Assembly (NCBI RefSeq): GCF_016545825.1
Contig: NC_052616.1
Location: forward strand, 60,285,278-60,349,277
Direction of reading: 5' to 3'
Length of the DNA: 64,000 bases
From: Eucalyptus grandis
Lineage: Eukaryota; Streptophyta; Magnoliopsida; Myrtales; Myrtaceae
Of this stretch, positions 47,290 to 57,590 are shown piece after piece (the stretch's first letter is position 1; each line of letters starts with the position of its first letter). The translations under genes were made by a program, and so were the position numbers. The notes under the pieces are model-generated. The model saw nothing but the letters and a program-made list of their open reading frames with translations. It did not search any database and was not told the origin of the DNA.

Positions 47290-47720
47290 GGAAAATTATT
47301 CAAAAATCATAAACCTATTGTACGCCGGTTAATTCAATTTTAAACTTTTTAATTTTACCAATCTAGTGCCAAATATGTAGGCAACTCACTAGTTTAGTCA
47401 CAAACTTTATACTTAGTTTAGTTCTAAATGTTTTGATGATTTACTAATCTAGTCATGAACATTTTAATAATTTGTCAATTCAGTCTTTCCAGCCAATTTT
47501 GGTTGAAAATTGCCGACTTGATTGTCTAGTCGACGTCAGCCATCTTATATGGCAAGGTCAGCCCGGAATGGACAATTATATATTTTCTTAAAATTTTCAA
47601 AATATTTTATTGACATTTTCGATTTTTTCTTTTTCTTTTATTTCTTTCCCTTTTCATCTAACCGAATCACATAGGATGCTGGTTGTACAATAGGTTTAAG
47701 ATTTTTTAGATAATTTTCCC
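47290..47720. mobile_element. TIR element in tandem unit 1
   Basis: The left end 'ggaaaattattcaaaaatcataaacctattgtac' is inverted at the right as 'tacaataggtttaagattttttagataattttccc'. About 430 bp. The interior has repeated 'ctaatctagtc' and 'gccaattttggttgaaaattgccgac'. Same family as 11541-11937. Confidence 0.8.
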
Positions 47721-47953
47721 CATAGTGATTGATCAATTCACCCGCTACGTGCATTGTAAGGGAATGAGATTGTGCAAATGTTACCATCTAGAGGCTATTC
47801 AGGTTGGGGACAAGTAGGTTATCTTGGTTGTTGAATGACGGCTACAAGGTTCTATAGGTGAGGGTGGCTGTGGAACGAAACATGTGAGAATATCCTTATA
47901 TAGGTCTGTAGGCTCTTCAAGGTTCTTAACCTATTTAAGGTTCTCAAGTGAAT

Positions 47954-48375
47954 TGAAAAATTATTCAAAAATCATAAACCTATTGTACGACAGTTAATTC
48001 AATTTTACCAATCTAGTGCCAAATATGTCAGCAACTCACTAGTTTGGTCACAAACTTTATACTTATTTTAATTTAGTTCTAAATGTTTTGATGATTTACT
48101 AATCTAGTCATGAACATTTTAACAATTTGTCAATTTAGTCTTTCTAGCCAATTTTGGTTGGAAATTGCCGACTTGATTGTCTAGTCGATGTCAGCCATCT
48201 TATATGGCAAGGTCAGCACCGGAATGGACAATTATATATTTTCTTAAAATTTTCAAAATATTTTAATGATATTTTCGAATTTTTCTTTTGCTTTTATTTC
48301 TTTCCTTTTTCATCTAACCATATCACATAGGATGCTGGTTGCAAAATAGGTTTAGGATTTTTTAGATAATTTTCC
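47954..48375. mobile_element. TIR element in tandem unit 2
   Basis: Copy of the element at 47290-47720 carried by the tandem duplication, with the same inverted ends and a short deletion in the left arm ('ttttaaactttttaa' missing). Confidence 0.8.
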
Positions 48376-48460
48376 CCCATAGTGATTGATCAATTCACCC
48401 GCGACGTGCATTGTAAGGGAATAAGATTGTACAAATGTTACCATCTAGAGATTGAAAATG

Positions 48461-48739
48461 CTGAAAGTGAAGAATAAGATGCAACCGCCCATAAAGTTGG
48501 CTTAGTATCATTTAAATCGTATCTAGTTTGAAACATATGCGTGTCTATGTATTTATGGGTCAATAGAAAATCATAAAATGCTAAACGCTATGCTGAGAAA
48601 TCGTGGAGTTATGCTTACCAAACTTTATTCTAATACGAGGTAAAAAGCAATTGTTTGTTAAAGATAGCAAAATATATGTAGAACTAGAATCTACACAATT
48701 AAATAACTACTACTTATCAGTTATAGTTCAAACAATTTT
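48461..48739. other. Intergenic, no feature seen
   Basis: AT-rich DNA between the tandem duplication and the duplicated promoter. Nothing recognised. Confidence 0.4.
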
Positions 48740-49384
48740 CTAGAATTTGGGCACATAATTTTCTTTCTTACTAAACTTTTAGGGTATACTCTTGAAGCAG
48801 GACAATATAATCTATTATCGTACCAACCCATAGGAACGTGTCATTAGAGTAGTTGGTGGAAGAAAAGGAGAGGTTTGCATTTGATCCAGTGGCTGCGATA
48901 CTTTCTATCTTTCCGTCGTAGATCAGCGGTATTTGGTATAGCATGATAATGATAACTACAACATTGGACAAGATCTGGTGGGTATAATAGGCAGCCTATT
49001 TTCTTTGGTAAGGTATTGGCATTTCACTAAAACTTATGTAGAGCTATGCCACCCGTTCTCTCCTTAGCAGAAAGCGAGTTCTTTTAATGATTTTTCAAGG
49101 GTAACAACCGTACATATCCATCCGAATCTCGTACTCTGTGACTCTTCCGTGTGTAAAATCTCGGAATATGGTAGGGTGATGAGGGCTATTTTTTCTATAG
49201 AAAAAATAAAGAACCTGTGAAACCTAGCATGACACACAGCTCATCAGTTACCTTATAAAAGCGGCTCCATCGTTGCGCTCTTTTCAAACAACGTCTTAGT
49301 CCTCTCAACTTCCCACTACAAAGCGCAATCTCTCCTACTGTGCAAAATTGAAAAGAACCTGAGAAAGAAAAAAATTCAGGAAAC
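48740..49384 (+). promoter_or_regulatory. Promoter and 5' UTR region of gene B
   Basis: Duplicate of 39061-39720. TATA box 'cttataaaagc' at about 49251-49261, about 125 bp before the ATG, places the transcription start near 49290. An 'agaaagaaaaaaattcaggaaac' leader precedes the start codon. Conservation across the whole 0.65 kb shows that the duplication included the promoter. Confidence 0.75.
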
Positions 49385-51302
49385 ATGAGTTCGGCCGAAA
49401 CCCTAGCGGTCACTACCGCCCAAGAAGACGAAGAGTACTTGTCCGCTATCAAACAAAACATGATCTCGTGCGTTCCCCTGATCTTGAAGGCCACCATCGA
49501 GCTCGGCATCCTCAAGCTCTTGTCCGAGAGCTCTGCTCAGCTCTCGCCCACTCAGATCGCGTCCCGCCTCTCCATCAAGAACCCTGATGCCGGTGTTGCC
49601 ATCGACCGCATCCTGCGTTTGCTCGCCAGCTTCTCTTTCCTCTCGTGCACCCTCACGCAGGACAAAGCCGGGCGGCCTGAGAGGATTTATAGCCTGGGCC
49701 CCTTGAGCAAGTACTACGTGAATGAGGAAGGGGCTAGCATGGCGCCCTGGTTGCTTATGCTCTTTGACGAGGTTTCCTTGAGATCATGGTACGTAAATAA
49801 ATGAATTCGGACAGTCACATTATGTGGGACTCACCATGTTCGCTAGTTAAGTTCATGCAATAATATCCCGTTCCCATTTCGTGCAAAATTGATTAGCTTG
49901 ATACTTGAAGTTAAATTTCAGTTTTGTTGAATATATGAGAATGCCGTAAAACATTTCGAAGAAGTAATGTGATGACTATTAAATGCATCAAGCACATCAA
50001 CATGAGTCATCTTCACATATATATAGCTGTCTGTGCATTATTGACAATATTAGAGAGTGAAGATCTTTTTTATCACAAGACGGAAACGTTATTAATTGGG
50101 GTTTGTACATGAATGCTTGCTCTGCAGGTTTTACTTAAAAGATGCAGTGATTGAGGGAGAAGGCGACCCTTTCAAGCTGGCGAACGGTACGACCCTCTTT
50201 GACTACACCGGGACAGACCCGAGGTACAACAGCTACTTCAACAATGCCATGAAGTGTATGTCTACCATTTTCATGGGCAAATTCATGGACACTTACCCTG
50301 GATTCGAGAATGCCAAAACAGTTGTCGACGTTGGCGGCGGTGTTGGCGAATGCCTTAAGCTTATACTCTCCAAGCACCACCACCTCCGGGGCATAAACTT
50401 CGACCTACCCCATGTTGTCAAAAATGGGCTTTCTCATCCCGGTAATTGATTTTCGAACTAAAATTTCCTTCTTCCTCCATAAACAAACAAAGTTCAATGA
50501 AAATTATGCTGCATAGATTAATTCTCTCAACGGATCAAACCTTTCTAATTCATTTCAATTCATGTTAAAAACACCTCGTTTGCTCCATACCTGTTGATTG
50601 CCTTCTTCCTATAATTATGTCGCCTATATACAGTTGGCCCTTCTAAGGATGTCTTATGAAGCAATGACGACGAAATGAGACAACTAGTTTTTTATGGCAG
50701 GTTTGGAGCATGTAGGAGGGAGCTTTGTGGATGATCCCATCCCAAAAGGAGACATCCTCTTAGCGAAGGTTACTTTGGATTAACTGTTTAGTACTCAAGC
50801 TCCCGGAAATGAAATGAAAAGAAACGTGCAAAATTACGTAGCTTATAATTTATTTGAACATGATTTCTGTAATTGATGTCAACTGATTTTGCATTAACGG
50901 ACATAGCTTAAGACAGTTCCAATGTACGAGCATTTTGTTTAGGACAGATTGGCGATCGGGAGTCTTAATTGATTTTGATTGTTTGCTGTTTTTTTGCAGT
51001 GGCAATTCCATAGTTTCGCGGATGATTTCGTCATACAGCTCCTGAAGAGATGCTGGAAGGCATTGCCGGCATCGGGCAAGGTGGTGGTCATAGACCCAGT
51101 CAGCCCGGAATACCCAGGGACGGACCTAGTGACCCGGGCCACATTCACTTCCGATATGGTCATGCTGGCGTTGCCTCCAGGAGGGAAAGATCGGACGATG
51201 AGGGAAGTCGAGGTCGTGGCCCACGCGACCGGGTTCAGCTCCCCGAAAGTGGGCTGCCAGGTCCTCAACATGTGGGCGCTTGAGCTATATAAAATCGCCT
51301 AA
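49385..51302 (+). CDS. COMT-like O-methyltransferase B (intact)
   Basis: Four exons, 49385-49788, 50128-50441, 50701-50768 and 51000-51302, all GT-AG, join to 362 residues, the usual length for plant caffeate-type SAM O-methyltransferases. Residues about 1-130 are the dimerisation domain. VVDVGGGVGE (201-209) is the SAM-binding motif, then [10 protein letters not shown]. His266 in WQFHSF fits the general-base histidine. Glu331 in RTMREV fits the second catalytic acid. The first catalytic acid is Asp294 (VVVIDPVSP), where COMT has Glu. The Asp-Trp after the catalytic His in COMT is Ser-Phe here. Substrate unknown: a phenolic, or an amine as in anthranilate N-methyltransferase. Cytosolic, no signal peptide seen. 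Adjacent to its dead twin A and to gene C. Confidence 0.93.
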
Positions 51303-51684
51303 TTCACTTGCTTGAAAACCCTCTCCCGCATCGATCTTACCTTACCCTATGTCGTATTGTGTCCAACTTTGATTTCCAATTAAATAAAACTGTTCTTGTC
51401 ATGCTTTCAACTTTTCTAGAATTGTTTCCTAGTACGCATTGATGCGAATGGTCTTCATTATCCAATTGTTTCTGTTGTAATAAAAATACAAGAACGCTTA
51501 CGCTCACCGACTCTGCAATTGGAAGAGCCGGAAAAACATAAAGGACGACCATGAGATATTAACAGAGATCGAAATGATCAAATGCCGAAAATTGCTGTAT
51601 GGTTCCAACGCCGGCAAGACAATATGATCATCATTATTTATGTGTGGCGAAAATTTACATTCAAGTTTGAAAGATGAAAATAGA
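51303..51684. other. 3' flank of gene B
   Basis: Includes 'aattaaataaaac' at about 51378-51390, a possible polyadenylation region, and 'gtaataaaaat' at 51477-51487. No further gene. Confidence 0.4.
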
Positions 51685-51877
51685 TAGCCCACCACAGAAT
51701 TGACCTAGTGACAATGCCGTTCTTACGCTTTTAGCTTAGGAGTCAAGGGTTGTGAATTCAATTCCTACGGTATGGAACTTGAATTTAAGTGGGGGGCCCA
51801 AGACGGTGAGTTGTTGTGCTAATTCTCTCAAAGTAGGTGGCTAATTACGATTGGACTCTAAGTTGTTATTACAAAAA
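51685..51877 (+). mobile_element. Probable tRNA-derived SINE 1
   Basis: An A-box-like 'gacctagtgacaa' near 51702 and a B-box-like 'ggttgtgaattcaattcc' near 51749 are spaced as in plant SINEs. The element ends 'gttattacaaaaaa'. Imperfect 12-bp flanks, 'atgaaaatagat' (51673-51684) and 'atgaaagtaaat' (51878-51889), may be the TSD. Confidence 0.6.
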
Positions 51878-51945
51878 ATGAAAGTAAATGCACATCATTC
51901 AAACCCATGGAAATATTTTAGTTGCATTCAAATAAGCCCATATTA

Positions 51946-52152
51946 AACCACTGGGATTCGCCCCAGTAGTCACCCTTCTAATATGGAAGGGAGAGGTGAG
52001 GGGTTCAAATCCCCACATTCTCAGGGAGGGATGGGGTGGGGACACGTAAGTTTCAGGAGTGGGTTTCGACTCCCACACCCCGCAAGAGGCAGGGCAAAAG
52101 TCTGAGAGTGATGAGTGTAGAGTAGGAATAGAGTAGGACTGACAAAAAAAAG
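51946..52152 (+). mobile_element. tRNA-derived SINE 2, TSD AAGCCCATATTA
   Basis: Flanked by a perfect 12-bp repeat AAGCCCATATTA (51934-51945 and 52153-52164). B box 'gggttcaaatcc' at 52001-52012, A-box-like 'gccccagtagtcac' upstream, and an A-rich 3' end 'gacaaaaaaaag'. 207 bp. Pol III-type promoter boxes plus the TSD and A tail identify a SINE. Confidence 0.88.
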
Positions 52153-52164
52153 AAGCCCATATTA

Positions 52165-52611
52165 TAGAAAATAAATTGTTTATATTCGCAAAATTTGGAA
52201 ATTATGACTTCCTAATGATATAACATACGTCGATTAGTTATATAATTGCCAAGCAGCTATAACGGGTGAGGTTGGCAGTTATGGATTGATGGCGGCGTGA
52301 TGCCACCTTTCTCATTTTTTTATCCCCTCTTTTGTAAATTTTTTAGATTCTTTCTTCTTTTAAACCATGTTTAATCTTAGAACGTCTCTACAGAAATGAC
52401 AAGATAAGTAACGTGTAATAGTGGAAAGAAAACTAGAAATACTTGGAATAGACAAGTACCACCAAATGCGAAAAAGAACCTTAATTTCTATAATAAATTA
52501 AAAGTTCTCTGCATTAAGATTATTCTAGCTACTTGCAAGTTGCTAAGCCACAAATAATACACTTTAAATATTATGAAATAAAAGCCAATGATTGTGAAAT
52601 ATGTTCTCCAG
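52165..52611. other. Intergenic, no feature seen
   Basis: AT-rich. This segment, together with 51295-52164, is what pseudogene A has lost at its 3' end. Confidence 0.4.
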
Positions 52612-53045
52612 CAGGATGTCAAATGAATAATTTATCTGTTACTGTTCACTTCTCGGCCGTTCTTGTAACCACTGAGCAGGTGTATTGCACCTTCTTGAGC
52701 AATCGAGAAAGAAACGATTTCTCATAGCAACCCTAATTTTTAATCCCAGGAATCCACTTAATTATCGAAAGTCAAGTTGTACACGAGTAATTGATACGGA
52801 TGTGACACATCTGTTATTCAAAATCACAATCTAACCATTCAATATAACTTTGAGATGGTCAACCCAACATGATATGGCAGAATCCTTGTTTGTTATATGT
52901 GGATTAAATTGTTTGAGTGTTAAGAAAATCAATCTAGTCAAAATATTTATATATACCTCTTTGATTTTCCCCTTTTTGCCATTTAATCTAATTTTAGATT
53001 GAATCTATCTGCAAGCTTGATAATCTACATAATCCTACCTTTTGA

Positions 53046-53270
53046 CCTTTTTTTTTTTTTTTTTTTTTTTTGTCGGAGAAACCGTTTTGGCCGACAGCCG
53101 TCACGTAAACCCCCAGGTGACGCTAGCCCAGGACCCACCACCAGGGTGCCACGCGTAATACACCTAATGGTCTGTCAGTCTCCCTGCAACGCAAGTTGCA
53201 GCGTTGCAGGGGTTTCGAACACCTAACCAAAGGCAGGAGCCTACCCAGCAGAGCCACCATGGTTGGTGGT
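53046..53270 (-). mobile_element. tRNA-derived SINE 3, TSD TACCTTTTGA
   Basis: Minus orientation: a poly-T run (53048-53070) is its 3' A tail. Read on the minus strand, A-box-like 'gtggctctgctggg' and B-box-like 'gtgttcgaaacccc' lie at the start. Flanks TACCTTTTGA (53036-53045) and TACCTTTCGA (53271-53280) are the target duplication. The duplicate at about 46759 has the unoccupied site 'cctaccttttgagctagtttg', which confirms the insertion. Confidence 0.92.
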
Positions 53271-53516
53271 TACCTTTCGAGCTAGTTTGTTTCCACTTAA
53301 AGCAAAAGTATTTTTTCTTTAATTCTCATCAACGTCGAAATTTGAAAAATATAAAAAGATTATAACCGAACTTATGTCATAAACCTCGCGAGTTAAATAC
53401 TAGTCAAAGTGCGTGTGCCATGAGATTAGGATTAGTGAAAGAAAAACAAAAATGTAAAAGAAAGTTCACTTGTCACATGTAGGAGCGATTTCTTTGGCTG
53501 TGAACGATCCTTGTTC

Positions 53517-53540
53517 TTTTTTTTTTTTTTTTTTGACAAG
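53517..53540 (-). mobile_element. 24-bp retroposon tail insertion, TSD AACGATCCTTGTTC
   Basis: Eighteen T followed by GACAAG, flanked by a perfect 14-bp repeat AACGATCCTTGTTC (53503-53516 and 53541-53554). The duplicate near 46990 has the uninterrupted single site. On the minus strand it is CTTGTC plus a poly-A tail: an extreme 5'-truncated retroposition product. Confidence 0.85.
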
Positions 53541-53586
53541 AACGATCCTTGTTCAAAATCAACTATGTTTTCCCACCTAACCTAAT

Positions 53587-54172
53587 CTAGGGGGCCCTAG
53601 TCTGACACCATAAATGTGAGACTTCATTCGACATATGGGGATATTTATATAATTATATATTTGATGAGAAGATTCGGGTGGCGCCATAGGCAATTCAGGT
53701 TGGGGACAAGTAGGTTATCTTTGGTTGTTGAATGACGGCTACAAGGTTCTATAGGTGAGGGCGGTCACGGAACGAAACATGTGATAATGTCCTCATAACA
53801 ACAAAAACAATTAAAATCACGTTTTACATGGATTAACCCAATTAAGTCATTTAGAAATGTATAGGCGCGCATAAGTTATCTAGGGGGCCCTAGTCTGACA
53901 CCATAAATGTGAGACTTCATTCGAAGAATGGGGATATTTATATAATTATATATTTGATGAGAAGATTTGGGCGGCGCCATAGGCAATTCAAGTTGGGGAC
54001 AAGTAGGTTATCTTGGTTGTTAAATGACGGCTACAAGGTTCTATAGGTGAGGGCGGTCACGGAACGAAACATGTGATAATGTCCTCATAACAACAAAAAC
54101 AATTAATATCACGTTTTACATGGATTGACCCATTTAAGTCATTTAGAAATGTATAGGCGCGCTTAAGTTAAC
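53587..54172. repeat. Tandem duplication, period 293 bp
   Basis: 53587-53879 and 53880-54172 both run from 'ctagggggccctagtctgacacc' to 'atgtataggcgcgc'. The two units differ at few positions. Related to 47020-47240 downstream of A. Confidence 0.88.
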
Positions 54173-54795
54173 TGTTTAGGATATTAATTTTTTTCAACGC
54201 GACTCAATTAAAGACATTTAATATTTGTATTTGAAGATTTTTTTTTTTTTTAGCTTATAGAGTTTATAAAAAAAAAACACCCATGTCAAATAGAATAAAT
54301 AATGATGAAAAACTAACTTTCACACGAAAGTCGTTTAACATAAGTAGTAACTCGATAATACACTTTTGATTGATGTTACATAATAGTAGTTATATCATCT
54401 AAGAGCGTGTAAACATAAGCTATTGTGTTGAACGTGTTTTTCATGTTTACTTATACAACATAGACTTGTAGATAGGTTAATGTATTATGTATTATCAATA
54501 TTTGATATGGTGATATGTTTGATAATTGTTTAGTCATGTTGTGAAGTATGATTTCTTATATTAAGTATGCCGTGTGACACGATAAATTATTATGTTCGAG
54601 TTAGTCATATTCATATTATACTCTTATTTCAACGTAGCAAGATAAATATGACACGAGAAGAATTGTTGGTACAAAATTGCATCAAAAAGTTAGCAGGTGT
54701 ATCTTTTCCTATACATCTAGGGCGGCTACTTCACGCCTCCAAAGTAACTCTAGCCTTGCATAGCTTACGTTAACAAGTGCAATTGGGTGGTATAC
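54173..54795. other. Intergenic, no gene seen
   Basis: AT-rich. A 68-codon frame at 54567-54773 has no recognisable feature. Confidence 0.4.
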
Positions 54796-55736
54796 GTATT
54801 AAAAAAGTTATAAATCTTTTGTATTTATGCCAATTTAGTTTTAAACATTTTTTTTTGGGTAAGTATTTTAAACATTTTCTTGGTGTCGATTTAGTCCAAA
54901 TTTTTTTTACTCGGTGCAAATTCAGTCATTTTCTACTAATTTTGGTTGGATTGCTAACTAGACGCCGATCGGCTGACATGGTAAAATCGATGCTAATGTG
55001 GACAATTTTTAATAATGTTTTAATATTTTATAACTATTTATTTTCTTTTTATCCTTTTCTTTTTCTTTTCTTTTTCTTTTTCCTTCTCCTACTCCTTCCT
55101 CCAATCAATTGCCTAACCTCGGCGATTGGCCAGAGGTGACGGCCGACAAGGTCCAAGTCGACCTTGCTGACCTCTGGCGAGTCTTGTTGGTCACTAGCAA
55201 GGGCAATGAGGGCAGACTCGCGTCGGGCTAGTGAGGGTCAAGCCTTACCGGCGGCCTCGAGCTAGCCTTGCAAGGGGCTGGGCAATGCTCAATCTTGCCA
55301 GATCTGGCGAGGGTCAAACCTCCTTGCTAGCTTGGCGCAAGGCTGCCCTCATGGTAGCCTTGAGATAGCCATGACAGAGGTTGGGTGAGGCTCAACCTCG
55401 CTAGATTCAGCGAGGGCAAGCCTCGCCGTCTAGCGCGAGGTCATCCTCACGGCCACTGGGGAGGGCTTGAGTCTCGCCAAAGGTCGGTGAGGTCAAACTT
55501 CTCGGTTGTTGCCTCTAGTTGGCTGCCAAGGTCCGAGGACCAACTAGAGGGAGGAGAAGGAAAAAAGAAAAAGAAAAAGAAAAATTTAAAAATATTCAAA
55601 TATTATTAAAAGTTGTTCACATTAGTGCTAATTAGGCCATATCAGCTGGCCAACGCCCAGTCAGCAAATCTGGTCAAAATTAATCGGAAATGACTAAATT
55701 AGTATCAAATGAAAAGGTTTATAACTTTTTTAACAC
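54796..55736. mobile_element. TIR element with GC-rich core, just upstream of gene C
   Basis: The left end 'gtattaaaaaagttataaatcttttg' is inverted at the right end as 'aaaaggtttataacttttttaacac'. Sub-terminal blocks match too: 'tgccaatttag' / 'ctaaattagta', and 'tcagtcattttctactaattttggttgga' against 'caaaattaatcggaaatgacta'. The core (about 55110-55560) is GC-rich with 'ggcgagg' and 'cctcgcc' repeats, bracketed by poly(ctttt) and poly(gaaaa) tracts. No transposase. A clear TSD was not found. It ends about 125 bp before the gene C TATA box. Confidence 0.82.
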
Positions 55737-55861
55737 TCTTCCCACATTTGGCATATATGTCTAGGGCTAAACACTTCTGGAAAAAAAGGACCAACTTCAA
55801 CCGAATTTATAGAAAAACAAAAAAGTGTTATAATAGTGCCCTCCAAGTTCTCCAAGCGTGC

Positions 55862-55870
55862 TCTATAAAT
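55862..55870 (+). promoter_or_regulatory. TATA box of gene C
   Basis: 'tctataaat' about 100 bp before the chosen ATG at 55967. The leader between them is A-rich and ends 'aaaaaaaaaacATGAG', like the leaders of A and B. Confidence 0.65.
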
Positions 55871-55966
55871 GAAAAGGCAAAATTGCACTACCACATCATA
55901 CCAGCATCTTCGATTAGCAGAAAGCCAAAAGAAAAGACAGTCGGAAGAAAAAATATAAAAAAAAAC

Positions 55967-57590
55967 ATGAGTTCGAAGGAAGCCCCAGTCATTACAACTT
56001 CCCATGAAGATGAAGAAATTTTGAATGCCTTTGAGGTCCCCTCAATGGCTTTTGTTCCCATGGTCTTGAAAGGCGTCCATGAGCTGGGGATTCTTGAATT
56101 GCTGGCCAAGGGTGACCAGCTCTCTCCGTTGGACATCGTGGCCCGCCTCTCTATCGACAACCCGGCCGCACCGGACACGATCGACCGGATGCTGCGGCTC
56201 CTTGCGAGTTACTCCATCTTATCGTGCACTCTCGTGGAGGATAAAGAAGGCCGCCCCCAGAGGCTCTACGGCCTCGGGCCTCGGAGCAAGTTCTTTTTGG
56301 ACCAGAATGGAGCTTCTACTTTACCAACTCATATGCTACTCCAAGAAAAGACTCTCCTGGAATGCTGGTTTGTGTGTCTATAACCCACGAATTTTTACCC
56401 ACCCGTTAGTTGCTCTCTTGGTCGTAAAATAGAATCGGAAAACCCGATTTCAATAGATCAACCGTAAAAAGGAAGGGGTACATGTAAAATTTTCTGGATC
56501 CTCAAGGAGCGATTTCGATGTTATTTTATGGACGTGATTGCTCCAGAGAGCACACTGATGCTAAATTTGTGTTGCGTGCTCTGTAGGAACTGCCTTAAAG
56601 ATGCAGTTAAGGAAGGAGGGGCAGATCCTTTCACCCGCAGGCACGGCATGAACGTGTTCGACTACATGGGCCAGGACCCGAGATTCAACGACCTGTACAA
56701 CAAGTCGATGAGGACCGGGTCGGCGATTTACATGCCCAAGATCGCTCAGCATTATCGTGGGTTTTCAAAGGCGAAGACGGTCGTCAATGTGGGCGGTGGC
56801 ATCGGCGAGACCCTGAAAACCATACTCTCCAAGAATCCCCACATCCGCGCCATCAACTACGACTTGCCTCATGTGATCGCAACTGCTCCTCCCATTCCTG
56901 GTAAAATCGATCCCAATGATATCGAAGGTTTTGTGTGCATACGAACCGTAATGAGAGCTCGCTCAACTTCATGTTTCACGCAACCTTAATTTTTCCTTTT
57001 CTGGGTTAACGGTCTTCGCCTTAGTGCGATTACACAATTATTTATTCATTTGCAGGTATTACGCATGTTGGAGGAGACATTCTAAAGTCCGTCCCTAAAG
57101 CGGATGTCCATTTCCTGAAGGTCAATTAATTTTTTTTTTCCCCGTACCATCGAATCTTCTAATTATTCGAAATCAGCTTGACTGCTAATTGATTCGTTTA
57201 ACGAAAATTATAAGAGAGACACGAGAGGTTCTAGTATTGTGAAAACCAAGTAAGTACGATGTTTTAAGTAGTCTACTTATTTTACAGTCGGTTCTCCATC
57301 GCGGGGATGATGAGTTCTGCGTGAAGGTGCTCAAGAATTGCTGGGAGGCATTGCCGCCGACGGGGAAAGTGGTGATCGTGGAGGAAGTGACCCCGGAGTA
57401 TCCTGGGACCGACGATGTCTCACAGACCACGCTCTTGATGGACTTGAACTTGCTGAGGACAACCCCCAGCGGGAAGGCCCGGACGCAGAGGGAATTCGCG
57501 GACCTTGCACGCGCCTCGGGGTTCCATGCCCCAAAATACGTTCTGCGCGTGTACAACCTGTGGTTGATTGAGCTTCACAAGAAGATGTGA
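55967..57590 (+). CDS. COMT-like O-methyltransferase C (intact, diverged)
   Basis: Four exons, 55967-56367, 56587-56900, 57056-57120 and 57288-57590, with GT-AG introns at the same positions and phases as B, join to 360 residues. The ATG was chosen over an upstream in-frame one because it matches the A/B start and lies after the TATA box. It carries the N-terminal dimerisation domain, the SAM motif VVNVGGGIGE, INYDLPHVI, and catalytic His264 (SVLHRGDD). Both acids of the COMT triad are kept: Glu292 (VVIVEEVTP) and Glu329 (RTQREF). The canonical Asp-Trp after His is Arg-Gly. A SAM-dependent methyltransferase of a phenolic or related small molecule, probably cytosolic; substrate not predictable. 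It is only moderately similar to A/B, so an older duplicate. Confidence 0.93.

Larger units (their letters stand above)
47138..48460. repeat. Tandem duplication, period about 664 bp
   Basis: Unit 1 (47138-47801) and unit 2 (47802-48460) both start 'ggttggggacaagtaggttatc' and both end near 'gttaccatctagag'. Each contains a TIR element. Small deletions distinguish them. Non-coding. Confidence 0.85.
52612..53586. repeat. Downstream flank of B, duplicate of 46285-47040
   Basis: Near-collinear with the DNA after pseudogene A, interrupted here by the SINE at 53046-53270 and the mini-insertion at 53517-53540. Non-coding. Confidence 0.85.

Noticed and set aside
51946..52152. Functional tRNA gene
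   Set aside because: Only the A- and B-box-like parts are present; there is no cloverleaf or terminator, and the TSD plus A-rich tail identify a SINE.
54567..54773. Small gene of 68 codons
   Set aside because: No homologous feature, no promoter, and it lies in AT-rich repeat-laden DNA.
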